A program made the position numbers and the translations under genes. Shown here piece by piece: positions 20,350-31,123 of a stretch of DNA of 64,000 nt (position 1 is its first letter; each line of letters starts with the position of its first letter). The notes beneath the pieces were generated by a model. That model searched no databases. It saw only the letters and a list, made by a program, of their open reading frames with translations, and was not told where the DNA came from. The stretch covers positions 1 to 64,000 of the forward strand of contig WION01000266.1 in the NCBI GenBank assembly GCA_015039365.1. Direction: 5' to 3'. This DNA is from Amanita rubescens. Its lineage: Eukaryota; Basidiomycota; Agaricomycetes; Agaricales; Amanitaceae.

Positions 20350-22870
20350 ACGCTGCGCTCTGCTTTGGTATGTTGATGAGGAAGGACTGATTGATTCCTG
20401 TCTGTATCTTAGCACTAGTATAGACCGTACAATAACTTTTTGTGGACTTGGAGCACGTCCCTATTTTGAAAAATTACACTAATAATGATACTCGTCCAAA
20501 GTTCCGCTGAAACTCGTATTCACTCCAATTTCCACCTTCAAACTTGACACCGTGAACTTTCTGCACAAGCCCCTTCACCTCTCCAAAATCCTGAGCTGTC
20601 TGCGCTTTCAAGAACGCTGCCGTCTTGGCTCGATGAACCATACAATCCAGCTCTTCGTACCCGCCACGTGTGTTGCTCGCCCAAACTTCCTCTCGTCTTT
20701 TCCGGCATACCCTCATATTTAGAGACTCGCAAATCTTTTCGATCGCGCGGCGGGTGACGGTGCCCATGGTAATGACTTGAGGGAGGATGATGCCCCACTT
20801 GTCATCCTTATCCTCGAAACCCAATTTCCGCCCACCGCCCTCCCATCTTCCGCCTCTCCACCCGGACTTGTCAGCACCCCATCCGCCGCATACTTGACGA
20901 ACGTCTTGCCGAGGGGGGACCCCACGTTGGCTTTTTCACCATCTTTATGAGGCAACTTGTGGAACGCGAAACCGTGATGAAGAACTAGATCGGCGAGAGT
21001 CAAATCGGCAGGGTTGGAGAACGTAAGAGACGATCCGTGCTTGGAAGTTTCCGAGACGGAAGAAGGAACGCGGTATATCCAACCATGTTCTCTCGAATGA
21101 AATCTCTCCACACCAACTCGAACAGGAGTGGCGCAATTGGGGTGAGATCGATTGTACCGGGAGGTAAACCTTTTTTGGGTTTCGTCAAGTCCCAGTACTA
21201 TTTCGGCTGATAAACGGCGGGCGCTTTCGGCTTCTCCTGCTCTTTCCGTTTTGACTTTTTCTTTGGACTCCAATCTAGTTGAGAGAACCACGGATCTTGA
21301 ACGATGACGGATTCGGGATCCTTTCTCGTCCATCACGCGAGCTGCAAGTTCCTGTATTCGGTCGTCCTGGTCTTTTGAACCAGACGATAACGCCATCGCT
21401 AGGTCGTTATCGTCAGACGTCATCTCGCCCGAGGCCAACAGCAGTTTTGCGTGACGCGGACCAAGGATCTGACTGGTCTTCTGACCGCGAACGGTACGCA
21501 GTTTGCCCACATTTCCTTTGTCGTCGACGTAATTTCAACCTTCTTTGCTCGATAATTTGAGTGGAAAGCCGTTATACGCAAGCTTGAGCAATAACGGGAT
21601 AATACGAGAGGGAGAGGCAAGAGTGCTGAGCCACACTGGATCTTCCGGTACTGCAACGCGTCATGTTCATGTTCATGTTCAGGTTCATCAGGTTCCTGCA
21701 CCTTAACGTAACTTGAGCAAAAAGTCAACGACGAAAAAAGAATACTACTCACGACACCCCTCGATTTTCCCGCCTTTTTCAAGGTCAAGTCCAACTGTGC
21801 CAACCACGGATCCTTCTCCCACTCCCTCGTCGTCGTTATCCCCTTCGCGCTCGTCGCCAACTCCTCTTCACATCTTCCACCCCTCTATAAACGCGCTCAG
21901 CGTATTCAATATACCTCTCCCAAGCACTGTCAACAGTGAGAAAACTGGATCCCATGGTGAGCACGCCTGAGAAGGAGACGGGGTGAGGACACCGGGAGAG
22001 GAAGGAGGGGAGGATGGTGTTGTAGACCTTGCCAGCTGTGTGGACGTCGGTGGCGCGGTAGGTTAGAAGGTCAGCGAGAAGCAGATGGTCCGAGTCGGTA
22101 GTAGCTATAGGAGGAGTTGGGTCCGAGTCCTCAAGGTCAAGGTTGAGATTCGGGTTGGGGTTGGGGTCCGGGTTGGAGTCGGGCACAGGAACGGAAGGAG
22201 GAAACATAAGTTCGCCTCCTATCCCTCGTCAGCTCTTCTTCCTCCTGCGCGATGAAATCAACCGTAGCCTCAACCGCTTCCCCTCCACACCTTTTGGGTT
22301 TCTTTCTTCTTCTTCCACTTGTTCCACGCGAGACGCTGGTGAGAGGATATCCCGTTCACAGCAACGTGGAGAGACATGGTATCCATCCACCGAGTCCTAG
22401 TACCAGCAAGGGAGTATTCGCTTTCGACGCAGGCGCGATCGAAAGAAACGTTGTGGCCCACAACGAGTCGGTCTGTACCTGGACCAAAGGGGATGAAATG
22501 GACAGGCGAGGAGGATGCCACAAGGATGCCCAACGTACGACGCGTTAGAAGAGGCGATGACGGGGTATGGGTGGCCCTCTTTCGGCATGGTTTCTACGTC
22601 AAAAACAAGCATGGATTCCGGGACGCCGTCGTGGGTAGGAAAGAGGACGGGTTCGCTGAAACTAGCACTGCCGTGCTTGTAGTAGTACTTTGTCTGGGAG
22701 AGGTTCCATTAGGAAGAGAGCAAGTGCGAGGTTGCGGTAAGAAAAAGCTGTGGCGAGACCGATGCGGTGGAAGCGTTCTGGAAGTGAGTTTCCCTGGAGA
22801 AATGAGGTCAAAGGGAGGCGATTAGGTTGGAGAGTTTGATGAAGCCCGGGCCGAAATGCCGGTAACACAG
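20350..22870 (-). pseudogene. MIP1: MIP1-like DNA polymerase gamma, copy 2: exonuclease half plus deleted polymerase half
   Basis: Reading from 22870 down: an N-terminal block with GNSLPERFHRIGLATA; MLVFDVETMPKEGHPYPV (exonuclease motif I, DxE present); VVGHNVSFDRACVESEYSL and RWMDTMSLHVAVNGISSHQ (motif II region); ATDVHTAGKVYNTILPSFL and FSGVLTMGSSFLTV; then after frame changes ILGPRHAKLLLASGEMTSDD, SETSKHGSSLTFSNPAD and LPHKDGEKANVGSPLGKTFV. At about 20734, GTVTRRAIEK runs straight into ICESLNMRVCRKRREEVW of the far C-terminus, so the palm with motifs A and C is missing. Multiple stops and frame changes make this a pseudogene. The 3' flank 20350-20500 matches 8621-8760. It is head-to-head with the NWD1 gene, its 5' end about 100 bases from the NWD1 ATG. 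Confidence 0.88.
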
Positions 22871-22984
22871 TAGTAAACGGATATCACCAATATCCCTTTC
22901 GGGCCTCGGGTCCACGCTATCGCCACAAAGCAACATGCGGTGCTGGACAAGCGCTGAAAGTGGAGAAAGTCCCACTTGGCCAAT
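22871..22984. promoter_or_regulatory. Short divergent intergenic region between MIP1 remnant and NWD1
   Basis: About 100 bases separate the divergent MIP1 remnant and the NWD1 ATG. The sequence just upstream of the ATG (agtgggactttc, cactttcagcgcttgtccagc, gatagcgtgg on the complement) recurs upstream of NWD2 at 52070-52130, so the promoter was copied with the gene. No TATA box is evident. Confidence 0.45.
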
Positions 22985-25900
22985 ATGTTCAAGAAATTCA
23001 CGAACAAAGTGTTCCATCGTCGCAAACTAGGCGTTGAAGATCAATCTCGGTTCCGCTCATCTCTCGATGTTTCCTCTGCATCCAACGCTCCAGCACCACT
23101 GTCCACGGCGTCTCTCAACGATACTCCAAATCAGCCCGCCGATCGACCACGAAGCGAAGAATTCTCAACGTCCCTCAGACCCTCCGAACAATCTGCTCCT
23201 GTGAAGGCGAAGGCTGGAAGTGTGGCATGGAAGGGACTAGAAACGGCGCTTAGGCTCTTGGAAAAGAGCGCCGGCGCATTTCCTCCTCTCAAGTTAGCCC
23301 TCAGTGGTTTAGTCACCTGTCTAGATCTAACTCAGGTAAATCTTTTCACCCTGACTTAGTACTCGACGTAGTTTTTGAAGTAGATCTCAGGCAGTAGTCG
23401 GGAATCGTGAAGAGTATGAAAAACTAACAAACGAACTCAAAACCATGGCCGAAACGCTGGCTCCGTACGTATCCAAGCTTGTCGAAAGCGATGCCAAAGA
23501 CCAGATGGCGCACATTGCCAAGTATGTACCAGATCCTAACCCTTGAAGAATTCGCCCTTATCATTGTTAATCGACCTTGCAGATTGATTAAGGATGAAGT
23601 GAAATCCATTGGATATAAGCAAGATCGTGGCGTGGGCATGCGGATAGTGGAGGCGAATGGGGATTCCGGGGATATTCTTCAACGTTATCGTCGTATCGAG
23701 TCGCTGTTTCGTCAACTACAAGTGGGTACCCACTTGCCTATATTTTGTGCAGCAGTCTGACGTACAGTTAGATGGATATTGGTCTCAAGACTGCGGAGGA
23801 TGCTCGAAATTTACATGAGGTAGGATGACTCGACTAGGTCTTGATACACGCTCACAAGTCCGCCTGATAGAAAGCATTGCTCGATGAGATGTCCCCCGTG
23901 CAATCAGCCAGATATAACTCAAACTATTCCACCAATATTGGCAGACGCGGATGTACAACAGAGACGCGCGAGAAGATCATCCAAGATTTGAAGGACTGGG
24001 CCGAGAAGAAGGGAGGGGCAAAGGTGTATTGGATGAACGGTATTGCGGGGACTGGCAAGACGACGATCGGGTACAGCCTGTGCGAATGGTTGGCGAAAGT
24101 CGGGAAACTTGGTGGCAACTTCTTTTGTTCCCGCGCTGAACCCTCATGCCGTGATGTTAATAACATCGTCCCAACTCTCGCATTCCAACTTTCACAATCC
24201 TACCCCGCGTATCGATCGGCCTTGTGCAAAGTCCTGAAAGAGGACCCGCAGGCAAGCAAACTCGACGTGCGATGGCAGTTTCAGAAGCTCGTCGAGGGCC
24301 CCATCCGAGCGGTCAAGGGCTCATCGGTGCTAGAAGATACCGTTATTGTGATCGATGCCTTGGACGAGTGTGACGACGGCCAGGCATTCCGGCTGTTTCT
24401 GGAGACGCTCCTGAAGCTTGCTCCAGATCTACCCTTCAAGATCTTCCTTACCAGTCGACCGGAACCTGGAATCCGACAAAAAATGTTGGAACCAGGACGT
24501 TCGAGATCGGTGCTCCATCTACACGATATCGAAGAGTCGGTCGTGGAAGCGGACATCAAGAAATATCTCACCGACGCGTTTCACACTATGTCCCCCCGCC
24601 CATCATCCTACCAAGTCGAACAACTTGCAAATCGCGCTGGGAGGTTGTTCATTTACGCCGCGACCGCTGTGCGTTATATTCACCCAGACTCCCGCGCCGT
24701 CGTCGACTCCGCCGCTCGTCTGAAAAGAGTGTTAAGTTTGACCACCGGGTCGGGAAAACAACATGAAGAACTGGATAAATTATACACGAGCGTTCTCTCC
24801 GCAGCCTTCAACGATAATCTTGAAGAGGACGAAAAAGACAATATTCGCCTCACCCTCTGGACGGTCGTATGCGCGAGGGAACCCATGTCGCTCAAGACAA
24901 TTGCGTCGCTTCAGTCTATAACGGAAGATACACTTCAAACTTCGCTGGAGCCACTGCGGTCAGTTCTATTCATTCAAGAAGGTGTAGATGGGCTAGTTGC
25001 CCCCTTCCACGCATCGTTTCCCGACTACATCCTTCAATACGATTGATCTAAACAGTTCCATTGCAATGCAGCTCAGCACCACGAACTACTTGTGAGTGGT
25101 TGCTTCGATGTGATGAAAGCACAGCTGCGGTTCAATATCTGCCACCTTGAGTCATCATATGTATTCGATGAGGATGTGCCAGACCTAGAAGACCGAGTCA
25201 GGAAACACATCTCCCCCACCCTCTCATACGCTTGTCGGTACTGGGGTGAGCATCTCCAAAAGAGCAATTCCAGCGAGGCGGTCCACAAGAATCTCGACCA
25301 TTTTTTGAGGAAGCAGTTATTATTTTGGATGGAGGTACTGAACCTCGAGAAACGGATCTTGATGGGAGTAGATATACTGCGACAGGGGCAGAACGGGTTG
25401 AAGGTGAGGATACCTGCCCATGATCTCGACTCGGATACTGAGATATACTGGAAAGGATTCTGCGGGGAATACAATGAAACAAATTACTGATGCAGAGTCA
25501 TTCGTGGCGAGATTTGCTGGTGGAGCATGCACACGCAGTACACCCCACATTTACATCTCAGCAGTACCATTCTGTGCAAAATCGAGTTCGGTATATGACA
25601 ACTACTGGGGATATATGCGAGGGCTTATGGAGGTGGAGGGTAGGGCAATGAAAGAATGGCAAAGTGCGGCAATTGTTGTGCGGAAGACAGATGAGGAAGT
25701 CTTCTCAGTAGCATTCTCTCCGGATGGTACCCGCATTGTCTCTGGCTCAGGCAAAACAATCCGAGTATGGGACGCACGCAGTGGGGACATTGTTGCTGGT
25801 CCGTTTGAAGGTCACACAGATTATGTCAGGTCGGTCGCGTTCTCTCCAGATGGCACCCGCATCGTCTCTGGCTCATACGATCGCTCAATCCGAGTATGGG

Positions 25901-27837
25901 ACGCATGCAGTGGGGACATTGTTGCTGGTCCGTTTGAGGGTCACACAAATTCCGTCAGGTCAGTCGCGTTTTCTCCGGATGGCACCCGCATCGTCTCTGG
26001 CTCAGACGATCACACAATCCGAGTATGGGACGCACGCAGTGGGGACATTGTTGCTGGTCCATTTGAAGGTCACACAAAGTCCATCATGTCAGTCGCGTTC
26101 TCTCCGGATGGCACCCGCATCGTCTCTGGCTCAGGGGATCACACAATCCGAGTATGGGATGCACGCAGTGGGGACATTGTTGCTGGTCCGTTTGAGGGTC
26201 ACACAAATTCCGTCAGGTCAGTCGCGTTTTCTCCGGATGGCACCCGCATCGTCTCTGGCTCAGACGATCACACAATCCGAGTATGGGACGCACGCAGTGG
26301 GGACATTGTTGCTGGTCCGTTTGAGGGTCACACAGATTTCGTCAGGTCAGTCGCGTTCTCTCCGGATGGCACCCGCATCGTCTCTGGCTCACACGATGAA
26401 ACAATCCGAGTATGGGACGCACGCAGTGGGGACATTGTTGCTGGTCCGTTTGAGGGTCACACATATTCCATTTCATCAGTCGCGTTCTCTCCGGATGGCA
26501 CCCGCATCGTCTCTGGCTCAGACGATCACACAATCCGAGTATGGGACGCATGCAGTGGGGACATTGTTGCTGGTCTGTTTGAGGGTCACACAAGTTCCAT
26601 CTCATCAGTCGCATTCTCTCCGGATGGCACCCGCATCGTCTCTGGCTCACACAATGACACAATCCGAGTATGGGACGCACGCAGTGGGGACATTGTTGCT
26701 GGTCCGTTTGAGGGTCACACAGATTCCATCACATCAGTCGCGTTCTCTCCGGATGGCACCCGCATCGTCTCTGGCTCAGAAGATTACACAATCCGAGTAT
26801 GGGACGCACGCGGTGGGGACATTGTTGCTGGTCCGTTTGAGGGTCACACAAATCCCATCATGTCGGTCGCGTTCTCTCCGGATGGCACCCGCATCGTCTC
26901 TGGCTCACTCGATCGCACAATCCGAGTATGGGACGCACGCAGTGGGGACATTGTTGCTGGTCCGTTTGAGGATCACACACATCCCGTCTTGTCGGTCGCG
27001 TTTTCTCCGAATGGCACCCGCATCGTCTCTGGCTCACGCGATTGCACAATCCGAGTATGGGATGCACGCGGTGGGGACGTTGTTGCTGGTCCATTTGAGG
27101 GTCACAAAGATTCCATCATGTCAGTCGCGTTTTCTCCGGATGGCACCCGCATCGTCTCTGGCTCAGACGATCACACAATCCGAGTATGGGATGCACGCAG
27201 TGGGGACATTGTTGCTGGTCCGTTTGAAGGTCACACAAATTTCATCACGTCAGTCGCGTTCTCTCCGGATGGCACCCGCATCGTCTCTGGCTCACACGAT
27301 CGCTCAATCCGAGTATGGGACGCACGCGGTGGGGACATTGTTGCTGGTCCGTTTAAGGGTCACACACATTCCGTCATGTCGGTCGCATTCTCTCCGGATG
27401 GCACCCGCATTGTCTCTGGCGCACGAGATTGCGCAATCCGAGTATGGGATGCACGTAGTGGGGACATTTTTGCTGGTCCGTTTGAGGGCCACACATCTTA
27501 CGTCACGTCGGTCGTGTTCTCTCCGGATGGCACCCGCATCGTCTCTGGCTCAGAAGATTACACAATCCGTGGATTAACCCATGCAAAACACAACAACCCT
27601 ATCTTCTCTCACACACCCCACCCTCTTTCACGCTTGAAACATTTCGTACTTCAGCAAGATGGATGGATAAATGTGGACAATTACCCATTCTTTTGGATAT
27701 CACCTCTTTTGCATCCCTATCTACCATTTCCAAATAATACATTTGTTATTGGTCCCCAAGGAAGTATTTCTATTTCCTACCCTCCTCACCTTAATGTTGG
27801 CACAATGTGGCCTTCCTCCTTTGCTTCACATACCTGA
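22985..27837 (+). pseudogene. NACHT-WD40 protein NWD1 (HET-E/NWD-like NLR), one nonsense codon
   Basis: ATG 22985 (MFKKFTNKVF). Exon 1 ends at 23335 with WKGLETALRLLEKSAGAFPP, a helical NLR N-terminal domain; intron 23336-23390; small exons follow (AVVGNREEYEKL, LIKDEVKSIGYKQDR, DIGLKTAEDA). The large exon has GCTTETREKIIQDLKDW, Walker A NGIAGTGKTTIGYS, Walker B TVIVIDALDECDDG and FLTSRPEPGI. At 25045-25047 CGA has become TGA (NWD2 keeps CGA), cutting the protein between NACHT and WD40. A 94-nt intron at 25404-25497 then gives an in-frame join to SFVARFAGGACTRSTPHIYI. From about 25695 there are 14 WD40 repeats of 43 residues plus a partial fifteenth, nearly identical except at short variable positions, and a conserved C-terminal tail to 27837. 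Such proteins act in heterokaryon incompatibility or non-self sensing. Only the stop separates it from a full gene. Confidence 0.85.
25695..27575 (+). repeat. WD40 coding repeat array of NWD1, 129-bp units
   Basis: Fourteen full 129-bp units and a partial one. Each encodes SVAFSPDGTRIVSGS, xDxT, IRVWDARSGDIVAGPFEGHT and three or four variable residues. Variation concentrates in the four residues after SGS (YDRS, DDHT, GDHT, HDET, HNDT, EDYT, LDRT, RDCT) and the residues after GHT (DYVR, NSVR, KSIM, DFVR, YSIS). Because units are multiples of three and contain few stops, other frames and the antisense are open too; those are shadows. Confidence 0.95.
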
Positions 27838-27884
27838 TCCTTTAAACACAACAAAATTTATTTAGTCGATCATATATCATTAAT

Positions 27885-28240
27885 ATCCTTGAAATGGACC
27901 CGAGACGCACTCAGTTCCGCGTTCCTTCCTAGCCTCGTCCATCACGAGGTCCAAGTTCCTATATTCGGTCACTCAGGCCTTTTCGAACTAGACGATAACG
28001 CCATCGCTAGGTCGTTGCGGTCAGATGTCATTTCCCCCGAGGTCAACAGCACCTTTACACGGCACGGACCGATGATCTGACTCGTCTTCTTACCGCGAGC
28101 GGTACGCAGTTTGTCGACATGATTCCAGCTTTCTTCGCTCAAAAATTGGAGTAGGAGCGTTACTACCCGCGTTGCGAGCAATAGATAGAAAGTTTTGATC
28201 ACGACGTTCCCTCGGCCCAGTCTGCCATAGTTCAACCGCT
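27885..28240 (-). pseudogene. MIP1: MIP1-like DNA polymerase gamma scrap, copy 5
   Basis: The minus strand reads KLRTARGKKTSQIIGPCRV, then GEMTSDRNDLAMALSSSSK, matching the spacer part of copies 2 and 3 (QILGPRHAKLLLASGEMTSD and DDNDLAMALSSG). Homology begins within about 50 bases of the NWD1 3' end and fades by about 28240. It is far too short to function. Confidence 0.75.
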
Positions 28241-29044
28241 CAGCGACGACAATACCTCCACGAAACGTCGGCTCGAGCGTCCTGGATGGATAACGCCAAG
28301 CTTCCGTGGGAACGACCTAGATCCTGAGTCCTCCCTCGTCTGTCGTTCACATGGCGCACTGCGACCTCGCTACCGAATGGCTTATGGACGCGGAGAGAGC
28401 GGAAGGAGGCCGGTTTCGACTCCTATGCTCCCACTATGGCCATATTATTATTACGACCTCAGGTTACCGTTCGTAAAAGAAAACAAACAGTTGAGCCTCA
28501 ATGACTCCCCCTCCCACCTCTGGTTCAGGTCATCAACGTAGACGCTCAAGTAGCCGCTCGCACTGTTTTGGATGGATACAGCAGAGCTACATGCAATACC
28601 ACCGTTATGATCATCATCAAAGTTGAAGTACACGTAAGTTATGTGCGTTTGATCGCACAATATCCCAGACCTTGTCTCCTCCAAAAGCAATCGTGAGCAT
28701 TTCGATACCCGTTTCGACGGTTTCAACTAACTGACATTGTATGCGATATCAATCATGTTCAAGTTCTTGCACGCTTTCTTGCAAAATCTTCGGTCGTTAT
28801 AAGACCGAGTCCTACAATTCATCTCGGCCTCGGAACAGAATAACGGAAACGCACGTCGTCTCTCGAAGTCTAATGGTGTTCGAGAAGTAGATGGAAAGGC
28901 TAGTCACCCTAGCCCTGGTATGAACAATGAAATAAAATGCTCAAAGATAATAATATATAACACATCGATAGTGACAACGGAAGGCTAAGGACAACGGTTG
29001 CAGAATCTACTCGCCCGGAAAGCACGAACCTAGACCTCATGTTT
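28241..29044. other. Intergenic, no supported gene
   Basis: A minus-strand 91-codon frame (28451-28726) reads FNFDDDHNGGIACSSAV but has no recognisable family. The rest is stop-rich. Confidence 0.35.
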
Positions 29045-30045
29045 CTAGATTCGGTACACATTCAGGTTCTCCAGCAAGAAGAGAGATTTACTTACGAGAC
29101 TTGGCTTAAGGATCTTGGGTATACTTCCCTTCGGCCTGGGATAGCCGTTCTCGTCCAGGCCTACGACGAATGTTAGTCGAAATCCTATGTCAAGTACAAG
29201 TTGATGCACCGAGGCTCGGTTCGGACGCCATCCACAAACATATTGAGATCTCACGCATTGAGACTTCGTTGGAACTGCAGGACCAACGCAAGAACTTGGC
29301 GACATCGGCAGTGAATCGGACTGTCGAAGACATTGTGAATTTCGCAAGGGATAATGGCAACCACCCTATCTGGCCGAAGCCGAACAGGACCGTTTTCCCG
29401 GCCTCGTCAACGCCAAAGTTGCTAGCGTCCATGTCGGACTGCGTGAGGATTACCGGCTCATTGTCGAAGCTGACAGGTGTCACTGGGCGCAACTTCGAAA
29501 TCATCATGCGCCCCTGACCCAGATGATATGTTAACGGATGGCAGATGCTCGAGAAAATATAAGCGCGGACGCACTCTGTTTATATATCTCTCAAGAGCCC
29601 CAACGCTAGAGAAAACCAGAGGGGCCTTACCATTCTTGAATAACCAATGGCGGATAACACCCCCTAAGGGACCGATCACATTATTAGAAGGAGCTGGGAC
29701 CAGCGCAAGCCAATTGAGAGCTTCTGCCGCCCTCTCTGCGAGATTTTTAGGGGTGGGGAGAACAGTGACGCGTTCCATAACGAGGTATCCTATTCCTTCG
29801 TCATCCTGAAAGAAGTATTCAACCTTGGGAATGCGTGGCGCGTTCTCCTGAGTCTTTGCATAATCATAGACATGCCTCTGTGTCTTGACTTGAGGTTCTA
29901 GCGACTTGTAGTAGTCGTACTTGACGACGTAACCCCCGATGAGCAGGTAGGCATGGTAGTTAGCGTCATGACAGTGATTGAGCTTGTGTTCTCTGCAGAT
30001 TCTAATGACGGTGGCCTCAAAAGAGTCTCGGGTGATAGTCGTCAT
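29045..30045 (-). CDS. Aminoglycoside-phosphotransferase/kinase-like protein, possibly inactive
   Basis: ATG at 30045 (MTTITRDSFEATVIRICREH). Recognisable APH-type kinase fold of basidiomycetes: HAYLLIGGYVVKYDYYKSLE (strand with catalytic Lys), EGIGYLVMERVTVLPTP (hinge), ALNWLALVPAPSNNVIGPLG, then the catalytic loop VILTQSDMDASNFGVDEAGK. The next motif, normally L-L-D-F-x-x-I-G, reads VLFGFGQIG, so the metal-binding Asp is replaced by Gly. A phase-consistent intron (GTGCAT...CGTAG, near 29162-29211) joins SEPSLG to LDENGYPRPKGSI. Between EHLPSVNISSG and MMISKLRPVTPV, near 29520, the frame shifts; the only intron that would fix it is 22 nt, too short for normal splicing. So there is either a frameshift or a misread base. 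The family usually has about 280-300 residues, as here. Confidence 0.65.
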
Positions 30046-30059
30046 TGCAAGATGTCTGG

Positions 30060-30640
30060 GTAAATGCGATGTAAGAAAGGGTAAGGAGGGGCGATGGAAT
30101 GATACGTACGAATGGGGTTGGGTCGCAAAGGAGAGCACGGCGCAATGCCTTGAATGAAGGTACATGAGCAAAGGTAGGAAGAGTGATAAAGGGATACATA
30201 CGAAGTAGACGGTCGAAGGAGAAGCTCGGTCGAAAGGAGATAGATAATTATAACGCGCAAGAAGGGCAACGAAATAATAGGTATGAGTGGACTAGTTCGA
30301 GAGCAAACCACAGCGCAACGCCTTCGATGAAGGTAATGTGGTAGGAGAAACTTGGTCGAATAAGACGGACGATTGCAATAGGAGGGATACACACAACGAC
30401 GAACGTTAAAGGTACAGGTAAAAGAAGACAGCGATGTCCTGGATGAGAACAAAGGGTCAGAAAGGACGACAAAGCGATACGTACGCACGGGTGAACAAGG
30501 TCGACACGAAACCACAGCGCAATGTCTTGGAGTGTATAAGCAAATGCAGGAAGAGTGACAAAAGGGTACATACGTGGTAGAGGGTCAACGGAGAAGTTCG
30601 GTCGAGGAAGGCAGACGAGCACGACGCATGGGACGAAGAC
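30060..30640 (-). repeat. Tandem leader repeat upstream of the kinase-like gene, about three diverged units
   Basis: On the minus strand three units of about 170-200 bases each carry a GTATGT- or GTACGT-type donor, a pyrimidine-rich stretch and gcattgcgc(c/t)gtg-like cores (at about 30138, 30309 and 30511, plus-strand cacagcgcaatg). The first and third units also share aggaagagtga(t/c)aaa(a)gggtacatacg. The last unit ends in acccag|acatcttgcaATG of the kinase-like gene. It looks like a duplicated non-coding exon/intron pair in the 5' leader. Confidence 0.6.
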
Positions 30641-30856
30641 ACTTAAATGAGGGTAAGGATGAGCATAGGAGTATACACACGATGACGAAGGCGAAGTTGA
30701 TAGGGGACCACGACCACGATGTCCGAATGACGATACAGGCCCGATGGAAGCCGAGAGCTGAGACTCTTGACTCAGCAGCTACTCAGCTACATGTATAGTT
30801 ACAAAGCCCAGTCAAGTACGAAAGAAAGGGCGTAGAAGAGAAAAACAAAAAACAAA

Positions 30857-31123
30857 ATGAACTCACTCTATCACATCACCCATCTCGACCTCGTCAACTT
30901 CGTCCGCCCATTACCATTACCCATTCCCGACATCCCTTCGTCCTCCACCACCATCACCGGTCAACAAAATTCATACCTTGCACGTTCTCTCGCACTAGGT
31001 ACTCCGCCTCCCCCGGTTTCTGCTCATCGAGAAGACAAGAACAACTGTCTGTCATTTACTTTCAATAATATAACGCATGCAAAGTTGAAGATGAGAGTCG
31101 TTGCGCTGAAGAGATCTGTGTGA
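30857..31123 (+). CDS. Small hypothetical protein, 88 aa
   Basis: ATG 30857 in a good context (aaacaaaATGa), preceded by a purine-rich leader. It encodes NSLYHITHLDLVNFVRPLPL, a Pro-rich loop, then SFTFNNITHAKLKMRVVALK and a stop. It is divergent to the kinase-like gene. There is no known domain, signal peptide or membrane segment. It may be only a first exon or a chance frame. Confidence 0.3.
   Translation: MNSLYHITHLDLVNFVRPLPLPIPDIPSSSTTITGQQNSYLARSLALGTPPPPVSAHREDKNNCLSFTFNNITHAKLKMRVVALKRSV

Noticed and set aside
25092..25550. Apparent frameshift between GEYNETNY* and the WD40 part in both NWD genes
   Set aside because: A 94-nt GTGAGG...AG intron (25404-25497, conserved in NWD2) restores the frame, so it is normal splicing and not damage.
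25724..27577. A 617-codon open frame overlapping the NWD1 WD40 array, and similar frames in NWD2 (47287-49359 first part, 47544-48716)
   Set aside because: They are the WD40 repeat read in a shifted frame. The 129-bp unit is a multiple of three and lacks stops, so the frame stays open without selection.
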